Positions 1-8,105 of a stretch of DNA of 64,000 nucleotides are shown in pieces. The DNA comes from Bacteroidia bacterium (GTDB taxonomy: Bacteria > Bacteroidota > Bacteroidia > B-17B0 > Aurantibacillaceae): the NCBI GenBank assembly GCA_021740825.1, contig JAIOZA010000010.1:1-64000 (forward strand), read 5' to 3'. The translations under genes and the position numbers were made by a program. Below the pieces are notes generated by a model. It worked only from the letters and a program-made list of their open reading frames with translations. It had not been told where the DNA came from and searched no databases. The first letter of the stretch is position 1. Each line of letters begins with the position of its first letter.

Positions 1-1300
1 TATAAAGGTTGGCATCTTTATCTGCACATACATAGTAAGATGCTGATTTGAATGCGTTGGTAACGTTTAAATTATTATCAATGGTTAAAATATTAGGCCC
101 AGTATTAGCAATGGTTACACCATCTATTACATTATTGGCTGTACTATTTCCAATAGTTAAATACATAGTGTTGTTTAAATCGCTACTCACTAAATATGGA
201 TTTATGTAATTAGTACCACCAAAATTTTTATATGTTGTTACATTTAAACTTGTATCCATTTTCACGAAATAATATTTATCATAATCATTTAATGTTGTTA
301 ATGTATTAGAGCCTACTGTTACAATTGCTGACGAACTGCCAGAAGAATTTGAGGTTCTTCCAAAATATATTAAAGAAGAATTAGGTTGTATTTTCAAATC
401 AAATTCGCGATCATCTTCAGTACTAAAGATTAATGATTTACTAAGTATTATTCCTGTAGTATCTAATTTTAAAATCGCTACATCTGCAGCACTTGTTGAA
501 TTATTAGAAAATGAATGGCCGTCGTATATAAAATTACCTGCAAAAGCAGATGATGCATATAACTTGTTTTTTGAATAATATAAATGATTAATACTTAAGC
601 CATTGTATGGCATCGTGCCATCATAGTTTTGTTTGGACCAAATGGAGCTGCCACTAGCATTTAGTTTCATTAAATAACTTCCCTTGCCTAGATTAATACC
701 CGCAAAGTTTGCTGCTAAACCAGAACCTATACTCAAATAAATATTATCAAGTTCATCTGTAGTAATTGCTTTAATGTAATTATCAGCTACAGTCATGCCA
801 TTGTTCATATCTGCTTTGGTTTTAACCCATAGCAACTGTCCTGTTTTGCTGTATTTAGCTAAAAAAGTTTGATGGCTAAGGGCAGATAAGGTTTGTGTTC
901 CAAATGCCATAGTACCGCAATTACAAAAGTATCCTGCTACCAGTAAATTTCCAGTATTATCAGTAGTTAAATTAGTACTACGTGCCCCATAATTGCAACC
1001 GCAGCCTGCCATTGGCTTAATTTCACTTACCCAAGTTGGGCTACCATTGCTGGTATCAACCCCAAACACTAACATGGGTTTGTAATAACCTGTAGCTGAA
1101 TAAGTAGTCCCTGATCCAATGTCAACTGTTTGCCCATAGTAGCTACAAACTCCATAGGCATTGCCTTTTAAATCGCTATATATGGAACCTAAAATTCCTA
1201 AATTATCGCTTTTATATTCTTTGCTCCATTTTACTGTAGGTTGAGCTGTAATTAATAAAGCCACATTAAAAATTAAAATTATAAGAATTAGTTTTTTCAT
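1..1300 (-). CDS. T9SS-type secreted repeat protein, paralogue of 3529-5190 (C-terminus off the left edge)
   Basis: The gene starts at the ATG whose complement is 1298-1300 and stays open to base 1, giving about 433 codons; the C-terminal part, where a T9SS sorting domain is expected, lies outside the window. It begins with a signal peptide (MKKLILIILIFNVALLITAQ) and aligns along its whole visible length with the gene at 3529-5190, with a one-codon length difference. Similarity is patchy: about bases 1-250, 670-1020 and 1200-1337 are nearly identical to the paralogue, while the stretches between have drifted. Motifs such as LLVAGYFCNCGT and TTDELDNIY resemble SBBP/beta-propeller repeats, so a secreted propeller fold is likely. 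Function unknown; probably a cell-surface or secreted cargo. Confidence 0.85.
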   Translation of the reverse strand, partial: MKKLILIILIFNVALLITAQPTVKWSKEYKSDNLGILGSIYSDLKGNAYGVCSYYGQTVDIGSGTTYSATGYYKPMLVFGVDTSNGSPTWVSEIKPMAGCGCNYGARSTNLTTDNTGNLLVAGYFCNCGTMAFGTQTLSALSHQTFLAKYSKTGQLLWVKTKADMNNGMTVADNYIKAITTDELDNIYLSIGSGLAANFAGINLGKGSYLMKLNASGSSIWSKQNYDGTMPYNGLSINHLYYSKNKLYASSAFAGNFIYDGHSFSNNSTSAADVAILKLDTTGIILSKSLIFSTEDDREFDLKIQPNSSLIYFGRTSNSSGSSSAIVTVGSNTLTTLNDYDKYYFVKMDTSLNVTTYKNFGGTNYINPYLVSSDLNNTMYLTIGNSTANNVIDGVTIANTGPNILTIDNNLNVTNAFKSASYYVCADKDANLY

Positions 1301-1337
1301 TAGGTATTTTTTATTGAATAACTTACTTGTTTGAAAT

Positions 1338-2657
1338 TTATTGCTTAATAAACTTAACTGTTTTGCTAATACTCTTATTTTGTATGGTAAAAAAATACAT
1401 TCCCGCTGAAAGATCAGACAAATTAATTTGTGAAGTAAAAGCAGTAGTAAAAACAACTTGCCCTAAATAGTTTTTAATTTGAATTGTTGAGTTTTGTAAT
1501 TGGTTATGTTCATTAACAATATTTAAAATTGAATTTGTTGGGTTGGGGTAAATTTTTATATTGATATCTGTATCTAATTCATTTAGGTCAAGTGGATTAT
1601 TCCATTTTGCTATGTAATTTGCAGGTGCTCCGCCAGCAACAGTAAACGATCCTCCAACAAATAAATCACCATTATGAGCTGCCATTGCCTCAACAGTTCC
1701 ATTTACCCCAGTACCTAGAGCCGACCAGTTTGCCCCATCCCATTTAGCAATATGATTAGCTGAAATACCACCCGCCATTGTGAAAAATCCACCCGCATAA
1801 AGCGCTCCATTATATACAACAAGTGAATATACATTTGAATCCAAACCTGAACCAACAGCAGACCAGTTTGTCCCGTTCCATTTGGCAATGTTATTAGCGG
1901 AAACACCACCTGCAATCGTAAAGCGGCCACCTGCATAAAGCTCTCCATTATATACAACTAATGCCGAAACACCAGAAGTATTCATCCCTGAACCTACAGT
2001 CGCCCAGCTTGTTCCATTCCATTTAGCAATATAACCTGCAGAAACTCCTCCAGCTGTTGTAAACCCTCCTCCCGCATATAACTCATTATTAAATACCGCC
2101 AAAGCCCATACATAAGAATCCATTCCTATAGATGTTAAAGCTGACCAATTAACTCCATTCCATTTGGCAATGTATTGTGCATTGTTTCCTCCGGCTGTGC
2201 CAAAATCCCCACCTGCATATAATTCGGAATTATAATCTGCTAAAGCATAAACAAATCCAGGGCCGTTACCTTGGTAGTGAATCATACCTGTTCCTAGAGT
2301 TGACCACGCTGCTCCGTTCCAACTGCCAATTCCTCCAGCAGATGTTACTCCCCCAGCAGAACTAAACAATCCCCCGACTATAAGCACACCATTATATGCT
2401 AGTGAAGTTTTAACCCTCCAGTCCATACCTGCTCCAACAGGCGACCACGCACTTCCATTCCAGCTCGCAATATAATTTGCAACATTCCCACCAGCCATAG
2501 TAAAATTACCGCCGGCATAAAGTTCATTATTATAAGAAGATAAGGTGAAAACATAATTATTTACTCCTGTTCCAACAGGCGACCATGTTTGAGAGAAATT
2601 ACTATACCAACACGCAATCACTAAAAAACTTAATGTAAATATCCGAATTGTTCTCAT
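1338..2657 (-). CDS. T9SS type A cargo with seven propeller-like repeats
   Basis: A 439-residue protein with an N-terminal signal peptide (ending near FSQ) and a C-terminal type A sorting domain from about residue 365 (IYPNPTNSILNI ... KTVKFIKQ). Between them are seven repeats of about 45 residues with the pattern YNxELYAGGxFTxAGG, then ANxIAKWNGxxW, then SxVGSGM. Seven similar repeats with a closing W-containing segment fit a seven-bladed beta-propeller, but that is inference from repeat count. The blades are very similar to one another, which points to recent internal duplication or homogenisation. The sorting domain nearly matches those of the genes at 3529-5190 and 5228-6784, although the passengers differ. 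Probable surface-attached or secreted protein; ligand unknown. Confidence 0.88.
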   Translation of the reverse strand: MRTIRIFTLSFLVIACWYSNFSQTWSPVGTGVNNYVFTLSSYNNELYAGGNFTMAGGNVANYIASWNGSAWSPVGAGMDWRVKTSLAYNGVLIVGGLFSSAGGVTSAGGIGSWNGAAWSTLGTGMIHYQGNGPGFVYALADYNSELYAGGDFGTAGGNNAQYIAKWNGVNWSALTSIGMDSYVWALAVFNNELYAGGGFTTAGGVSAGYIAKWNGTSWATVGSGMNTSGVSALVVYNGELYAGGRFTIAGGVSANNIAKWNGTNWSAVGSGLDSNVYSLVVYNGALYAGGFFTMAGGISANHIAKWDGANWSALGTGVNGTVEAMAAHNGDLFVGGSFTVAGGAPANYIAKWNNPLDLNELDTDINIKIYPNPTNSILNIVNEHNQLQNSTIQIKNYLGQVVFTTAFTSQINLSDLSAGMYFFTIQNKSISKTVKFIKQ

Positions 2658-2677
2658 GTTATAAAGTATTAAAAGAA

Positions 2678-3478
2678 TTAATAAATCTTATATTTTATTC
2701 CTATAGTCGGATATATTAATTTTTGAAATTGAATTATATATCCTAGTTGACCATTATCATAATATGGATCACTCTCATTTGAGTAAACATTTAGAATACC
2801 ATATGTGCCATTAATAGAAAAACAAAATAACATCTTTTTTGATAATAACCTTGAATAAGTAAACCTGATATTACCATAAAAAGCAAAGCCTTTATTAATC
2901 CTATCTACTTTATGATTTTTGACTAATGAAATCATACTCGTATCAGCATTATTAAAAGTTGAATTTGTTTTAAAAAACGAACTTACAACTATATCTGTTT
3001 TTAAATTATAGATAAAACTACTAGTAATGGCAAAATTATTTTTTTTGCGCCAAACATTATAACCTATTCCAGTACCAATTTGAAGATAATTATATTTTAC
3101 TATTTGATATATCTCAAAATACTTATAAATAGGAGCATTATGGGAGCCATCATTCAACTGGTATCCTCTCAACAAATAAGAGTTACCTTTGAACTCATTT
3201 TTTAAATAGTTTGTAAACAAATTTAGTGTAAAATGGTTAAAGTTGAAATCTAAATTAAAATTATAAAATATTTTATTTTTGGAGTTTGATTGATAAGAAT
3301 TTGGTTGTGAGACATCATTTTTATAACCGAGGCGATTATGTAAAGGCGAACCAAAAGAAAAAGACGCATACATGTTTTTTTGTTTACGATTTCCAATTGT
3401 GTCTGTTTGTCCAATACAAGATACATAACAAATAAAAAAAACACTAATGCTATATATTAATTTAAAATATTTCCTCAT
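2678..3478 (-). CDS. exported hypothetical protein, possible outer-membrane beta-barrel
   Basis: A 266-residue protein with a signal peptide (hydrophobic stretch around residues 8-22, CIGQ just after). The rest alternates short aromatic-rich strands (for example FYNFNLDFNFNHFTLNLF, YNYLQIGTGIGYNVW, FAFYGNIRFTYSRL) and ends in an aromatic terminal residue (GIKYKIY), a pattern common in outer-membrane barrels. It has no T9SS sorting domain, unlike its neighbours on both sides. I do not recognise a family. It lies between two T9SS cargo genes on the same strand, 20 bp from the upstream end of one and 50 bp from the other. Confidence 0.75.
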   Translation of the reverse strand: MRKYFKLIYSISVFFICYVSCIGQTDTIGNRKQKNMYASFSFGSPLHNRLGYKNDVSQPNSYQSNSKNKIFYNFNLDFNFNHFTLNLFTNYLKNEFKGNSYLLRGYQLNDGSHNAPIYKYFEIYQIVKYNYLQIGTGIGYNVWRKKNNFAITSSFIYNLKTDIVVSSFFKTNSTFNNADTSMISLVKNHKVDRINKGFAFYGNIRFTYSRLLSKKMLFCFSINGTYGILNVYSNESDPYYDNGQLGYIIQFQKLIYPTIGIKYKIY

Positions 3479-3528
3479 TGGTTAAGTATTTAAATTTTAT
3501 TATTTACGCGTCATTTGATTTCTTCAAT

Positions 3529-5190
3529 TTATCGCTTAATAAACTTAACTGTTTTGCTACTACTCTTATCTTGTAAAGTTAAAAAATACATGCCCGCTGA
3601 AAGATTTTGCAAATTAATTTGTGAAGTAAAAGGAGTAGTAAAAACCACTTGCCCTAAATAATTTTTGATTTCAATAGTTGCGTTTTGTAATTGGTTATGT
3701 TCATTAACAATATTTAAAATTGAATTTGTTGGGTTTGGGTAAATTTTTATAGTGCTTGTTTTGTTGCCATTATTATCAATGCCTGTTACCAAAGGACCTA
3801 ACTTAACCATGAATTGAGACCATGGCTGTGGACCGCTTGGACTAAAACTTGTATTAAATGCATTAATAGTAACAGATGCAGAACTTGTGGTTGTATAAAG
3901 GTTGGCATCTTTATCTGCACATACATAGTAAGATGCTGATTTGAATGCGTTGGTAACGTTTAAATTATTATCAATGGTTAAAATATTAGGCCCAGTATTA
4001 GCAATGGTTACACCATCTATTACATTATTGACTGTACTATTTCCAATAGTTAAATACATAGTGTTGTTTAAATCGCTACTCACTAAATATGGATTTATGT
4101 AATTAGTACCACCAAAATTTTTATATGTTGTTACATTTAAATTGGTATCTAATTTTACAAAATAATATTTACTTTGAGTGTTTATAGTACTATAAGTATT
4201 TGTACCAACACTAATTAAAGCTGATGACGTTCCTGAAATATTATATGCTTGACCAATAAAAACTAATGATGTGTTAGGTAATAATTGTAAATTAAACTCG
4301 TAATCTTCCTCTGAACTACTAATAATTAATTTATTTAATAATGTGCTTGTGGTATCAAATTTTAAAAGAGCAACATCAACAGTAGAGTTTATTGAGGAAA
4401 ATGAATGACCGTCAATGTTAGTATTTCCTATAAATACTGAAGAAGCGTATAGTTTACTATTTAGGTATTGTATTTTTTTTACGCTTAATCCATTATTGGG
4501 AGTATTTGCATTATATGTTTGTTTTGCCCACATACCAATTCCATTTCCATTTAATTTAATAATATATTCTCCTTTATCAATTGTTAAGCCTGCAAAATTG
4601 GCATTTAATTTCGAACTTAAAGATATATATATGTTATCTAGCTCATCAGTAGTAATTGCATTAATATGGTAATCGGCGGACGTCATTCCATTGTTCATGT
4701 CGGCTTTGGTTTTAACCCAAAGCAATTGTCCTGTTTTACTGTATTTAGCTAAAAAGGTTTGATGACTAAGGGCAGATAAGGTTTGAGTACTAAATGCCAT
4801 AGTACCACAATTACAAAAGTATCCTGCTACCAGTAAATTTCCAGTATTATCAGTAGTTAAATTAGTACTCCGTGCCCCATAATTGCAACCGCAGCCTGCC
4901 ATTGGCTTGATTTCACTTACCCAAGTTGGACTACCATTACTAGTATCAACTCCATAAATCAGCAATGGTTTGTAATAACCAGTAGATGAATATGTTGTGC
5001 TTCCACCAATGTGTACGCTTAAGCCATTATAATTACATTCCCCATAAGCATTACCTTTAAGGTCTGTGTAGATGCTCCCTCCAATTCCTGACGCATCGCT
5101 TATATACTCTTTGCTCCATTTTACTGTAGGTTGAGCTGTAATTAATAAAGCCACATTAAAAATTAAAATTATAAGAATTAGTTTTTTCAT
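3529..5190 (-). CDS. T9SS type A secreted repeat protein (full-length paralogue of the left-edge gene)
   Basis: A 553-residue protein with the same signal peptide as the left-edge gene, a long passenger with SBBP/propeller-like motifs (LLVAGYFCNCGT, TTDELDNIYISL, LLWVKTK), and a type A sorting domain from about residue 475 (IKIYPNPTNSILNI ... KTVKFIKR). Start at 5190 is shared with the paralogue: the bases flanking both start codons (cattaggtattttttatt on the + strand) are identical, and the identity runs on into the 3' end of the next gene. This suggests that duplication or gene conversion units include intergenic DNA. Role unknown; secreted or surface-exposed by inference from the sorting domain. 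Confidence 0.88.
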   Translation of the reverse strand: MKKLILIILIFNVALLITAQPTVKWSKEYISDASGIGGSIYTDLKGNAYGECNYNGLSVHIGGSTTYSSTGYYKPLLIYGVDTSNGSPTWVSEIKPMAGCGCNYGARSTNLTTDNTGNLLVAGYFCNCGTMAFSTQTLSALSHQTFLAKYSKTGQLLWVKTKADMNNGMTSADYHINAITTDELDNIYISLSSKLNANFAGLTIDKGEYIIKLNGNGIGMWAKQTYNANTPNNGLSVKKIQYLNSKLYASSVFIGNTNIDGHSFSSINSTVDVALLKFDTTSTLLNKLIISSSEEDYEFNLQLLPNTSLVFIGQAYNISGTSSALISVGTNTYSTINTQSKYYFVKLDTNLNVTTYKNFGGTNYINPYLVSSDLNNTMYLTIGNSTVNNVIDGVTIANTGPNILTIDNNLNVTNAFKSASYYVCADKDANLYTTTSSASVTINAFNTSFSPSGPQPWSQFMVKLGPLVTGIDNNGNKTSTIKIYPNPTNSILNIVNEHNQLQNATIEIKNYLGQVVFTTPFTSQINLQNLSAGMYFLTLQDKSSSKTVKFIKR

Positions 5191-5227
5191 TAGGTATTTT
5201 TTATTGAATAACTTACTTGTTTGAAAT

Positions 5228-6784
5228 TTATTGCTTAATAAATTTAACTGTTTTGCTACTACTCTTATCTTGTATGGTTAAAAAATACAGCCCCGCTGAA
5301 AAATTTTGCAAATTAATTTGAGAAGTAAAAGGAGTAGTAAAAACAACTTGACCTAAATAGTTTTTGATTTGAATTGTTGCATTTTGAAATTGATTTTGTT
5401 TATCAATAATATTTAAAAGTGATGTTGTTGGATTAGGATAAATATTTATGGTAGCGTCAGAATGACTTGCCAATTCTTCAATTCCAACGGCATTAGAATA
5501 TTTTATAGTTAAAATACCTGAAGAATTCATGTCATAAGTAGTTCCAGAAATGTAAATATTGCCAGCATTATCAAGACTAATTGAATTAGCCATGTCAGAA
5601 CCATAAAGTGTATTTTTATACCTTCCAACCCATATTTCATTACCTAAGGAATCGTATTTAAGAGTTACGAAGTTTTCTCGGCTAAAGCTATCAGAACTTT
5701 TACCAACCACATATATATAGCCAGTTGAATCAATTGCTATACCAGATGCTTCATCGCGGTTATTGTATCCAAGTGAATAAAATCTTTTCCATTTTAAAAC
5801 ACCATGTTTACTTATTTTTATCGTTACAATAGAATCAAGAGTGCCTCCAGTTGGCCAAATATTACCAGTAACATAAACATTACCAGTTGTATCAACTACC
5901 ATTGAATTTGGAACATCATAATAATTTGTAAAACTATATGGTAATGTCCATAAATGATTGCCAAGCGTATCATACTTTACTACAACATAGTCGCCGTCAC
6001 CGTTGTTATTATTTGTTGTACCAGCTAGTAAATAAACGAAACCATTTGGGTCGTATTTTAAATCTCTTGGGCTAGATAATCCTGGATTAAAATTGCTTTT
6101 ATAAATTCGACTCCATTGGTGGATTCCTGCACTGTTATATTTAATAATTTTACATGCACTTGCATATCCAACAGTATCTCCACGCACTGCAATATACACA
6201 TTCTTATTTTTGTCAAGAGTGATATACGAATTACTTAAACCGTTTGCTACACTATCTAATACAGCCCATTGAAGAACACCTAATGTGTTATATTTAAGTG
6301 TTGTAAATCTATTGCCGTTAGAATTACCAATCAGATAAATGCTACCCAAATCATCTGCAATTATATCCCAAGCCCACGCGTAAGAAGATATGCTTAAATA
6401 TGATTTTACCCACTGCAAAACACCTTGAGAACTATATTTTAGTGTTATTAATCCATTGTTTGAATGTCCTGAAACATAAGCGTTACCAATATCGTCAACC
6501 GTTATTTTTGTATAGTATCTTATGGAATCGTAATACTGAATCCACTGAAATTGTCCCCATGCATCGTACTTTAGAGTTACAACATTACAATTATAAAGTG
6601 TGTCAGTTGTATAGCCGGTAATATATACATTTCCATTTTTATCGGTTACCATATCGTTTTGGTTTATTGAGATAGGGTAATTACTGGCATAGTTTGCAGT
6701 CCATTCAGGAATAATTTGAGCTGATAACTTGCCGCCATAAATAAATAATACAATTATAGTGAGTGAAAATTTAATTTGTTTCAT
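5228..6784 (-). CDS. SBBP-repeat beta-propeller protein with T9SS type A sorting domain
   Basis: A 518-residue protein with a signal peptide (ending LSAQ), many repeats of the SBBP type (patterns GNVYITGYT, GNAYVSGHS, GSIYLIGNS, GFVYLLAGT, GNVYVTGN, GYIYVVGKS, GNIYISGTT, each followed by an xxTLKYDxxGxxxW segment) and a C-terminal type A domain (INIYPNPTTSLLNI ... KTVKFIKQ). SBBP repeats (Pfam Beta-propeller repeat) form propeller blades in secreted bacterial proteins. The last 60 residues nearly match the sorting domains of the two cargo genes downstream, although the passenger is different. Probably exported and surface-anchored; target unknown. Confidence 0.9.
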   Translation of the reverse strand: MKQIKFSLTIIVLFIYGGKLSAQIIPEWTANYASNYPISINQNDMVTDKNGNVYITGYTTDTLYNCNVVTLKYDAWGQFQWIQYYDSIRYYTKITVDDIGNAYVSGHSNNGLITLKYSSQGVLQWVKSYLSISSYAWAWDIIADDLGSIYLIGNSNGNRFTTLKYNTLGVLQWAVLDSVANGLSNSYITLDKNKNVYIAVRGDTVGYASACKIIKYNSAGIHQWSRIYKSNFNPGLSSPRDLKYDPNGFVYLLAGTTNNNNGDGDYVVVKYDTLGNHLWTLPYSFTNYYDVPNSMVVDTTGNVYVTGNIWPTGGTLDSIVTIKISKHGVLKWKRFYSLGYNNRDEASGIAIDSTGYIYVVGKSSDSFSRENFVTLKYDSLGNEIWVGRYKNTLYGSDMANSISLDNAGNIYISGTTYDMNSSGILTIKYSNAVGIEELASHSDATINIYPNPTTSLLNIIDKQNQFQNATIQIKNYLGQVVFTTPFTSQINLQNFSAGLYFLTIQDKSSSKTVKFIKQ

Positions 6785-6918
6785 GAGACTTGCTTATTAA
6801 TTTATATTGATTAATCCAAATGTATTGCAATTACTAGAGATTGTCATGGTGTTTCTATTGTCTAAGATTTGTATTGCTAACCTTACTATCTGTGCAGAGT
6901 AACTTATTTTGCTGCAAT

Positions 6919-6972
6919 TTATTGCTTAATAAATTTAACTGTTTTGCTACTACTCTTATTTTGTATGGTAAA
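6919..6972 (-). pseudogene. orphan fragment of a T9SS sorting-domain 3' end
   Basis: Read on the - strand this encodes FTIQNKSSSKTVKFIKQ followed by a stop, the same 17 residues that end the neighbouring cargo proteins, with no open frame in front of it. It sits in the 310-base gap between the genes at 5228-6784 (-) and 7095-8105 (+). The rest of that gap holds no gene that I can see. Best read as the scar of a deleted or recombined cargo gene. Confidence 0.75.
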
Positions 6973-7042
6973 TTTAAAAAAATTAAATTTCAAGGCAATC
7001 AATAAATTCAAATAGTGATATAAATCACAATCCATTTTATTT

Positions 7043-7111
7043 TACAATTTTTATACTATCTTAGTAGGAGAGAAAAACATAAAAACAGATAAAATTGTTA
7101 TTATTAAATAA
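7043..7111 (+). pseudogene. orphan C-terminal end of a third copy of the 7095/8089 family
   Basis: In frame with the stop at 7109-7111 the + strand reads FYTILVGEKNIKTDKIVIIK, which matches the last 20 residues of the gene at 7095-8105 (FYTILVGDKNIKTNKIVIIK) at 18 positions. Nothing open precedes it. The sequence then runs into the start of 7095-8105 exactly as the end of that gene runs into 8089-9087, so a longer tandem array probably once existed and an upstream member was deleted. Confidence 0.8.
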
Positions 7112-8105
7112 ATATTTAAAAACGTACATGCTAATTGCGTGTACGTTTTTATTTAAAAACATTTACTATTCACAAAATTTGATACAAAACCCAAGTTTTG
7201 AATCTTATACTAATGCTCTAAATAATTTAGGAGGATTTGATAACTATAATGCCACGCCTGTATATCATGTTTTAGATAATTGGTATGGATATTTTACTCC
7301 TGATTATTTTCACGATACTTGTATAAATGGGCCAGCACCAAATCAATATGGATTTGATATTCCCGTCAATTTTTTTGGATATGCAAATACAAAAAATGGT
7401 AATGCTTATATTGGTTTTGCTTTTTATCAAAAAAGCGATGAATCAAAAGAATATGTATATCAACAGTTAAGTTCTCCATTGCAAGCTGGTAAAAATTATT
7501 GTATAAATTTTTTTGTTTCACGAGCAGTACGTTCGACTTATGCCATTAAAAATATTGAAGTATTATTTAGTAATTCTCTGATAAGTTTATCAAATGGCTA
7601 TATTCAAGCCAATGCTCAAATTGTAAAACAAGCAAATTTCATTACAGATACTACAACTTGGACAGAAATACAAGGCTGTTTTACAGCTGCTGGAGGTGAG
7701 CAGTATTTAATGATTGGCAACTTCAATTCAAACGCAAATACAGATACTTTGTTTATTGGAACATCTAATCCAATACCATTTTATGGAGATTTTAGTTACT
7801 ATTACATAGAGGATATAACATTAATAGACCAATCAACGGTTGGAGTTAATGAGTTAGGTAATGGAGCTACTATAAATGTATTTCCTAATCCAGCTAACGA
7901 TATAGTTAATTTTCAGTTTTCAGATGTCAATTCAAAAAGAAAAATAGTATTGTACAATACTATTGGTGAGGTAGTTTTAACTGAAGATGCCACAACTCAA
8001 AACTCATCACTCAAAACTCATCACTTACTAAGTGGTATCTATTTTTATACTATCTTAGTAGGAGATAAAAACATTAAAACAAATAAGATTGTTATTATTA
8101 AGTAG
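7095..8105 (+). CDS. T9SS type A cargo, PSFE-family passenger (tandem copy 1)
   Basis: A 336-residue protein: N-terminal signal (TLFKNIYYSQ-like end), a passenger beginning NLIQNPSFESY with conserved features GFDNY, LDNWY, YVYQQLSSPLQAGKNYCI and IEDITLID, then a type A sorting domain from about residue 255 (INVFPNPANDIVNFQF). The longest frame starts with TTG at 7095; an ATG at 7128 would leave a very short 16-residue signal, so the TTG or another non-ATG start is favoured but uncertain. The passenger is shared with 8089-9087 and 9190-10164 and looks like the jelly-roll domain often found in Bacteroidota secreted proteins; ligand unknown. Start codons overlap the orphan 3' end of a lost upstream copy. 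Confidence 0.85.
   Translation: MLLLNKYLKTYMLIACTFLFKNIYYSQNLIQNPSFESYTNALNNLGGFDNYNATPVYHVLDNWYGYFTPDYFHDTCINGPAPNQYGFDIPVNFFGYANTKNGNAYIGFAFYQKSDESKEYVYQQLSSPLQAGKNYCINFFVSRAVRSTYAIKNIEVLFSNSLISLSNGYIQANAQIVKQANFITDTTTWTEIQGCFTAAGGEQYLMIGNFNSNANTDTLFIGTSNPIPFYGDFSYYYIEDITLIDQSTVGVNELGNGATINVFPNPANDIVNFQFSDVNSKRKIVLYNTIGEVVLTEDATTQNSSLKTHHLLSGIYFYTILVGDKNIKTNKIVIIK
7118..7150 (+). terminator. hairpin with U-tract inside the signal-peptide codons of 7095-8105
   Basis: Arms aaaaacgtacatgc (7118-7131) and gcgtgtacgttttt (7137-7150) pair with one G-T wobble around a 5-base loop, and T-rich sequence follows. It lies 7 bases after the orphan stop at 7111, where a terminator for the lost upstream gene would be expected. 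The equivalent hairpin at 8112-8147 differs at several bases but keeps pairing. Confidence 0.6.
7995..8022 (+). repeat. 14-bp tandem duplication inside the sorting domain of 7095-8105
   Basis: The unit actcaaaactcatc occurs twice head to tail (7995-8008 and 8009-8022). The unit is not a multiple of three, so gain or loss of one copy would shift the frame and remove the last 27 or so residues of the sorting domain. Confidence 0.8.
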
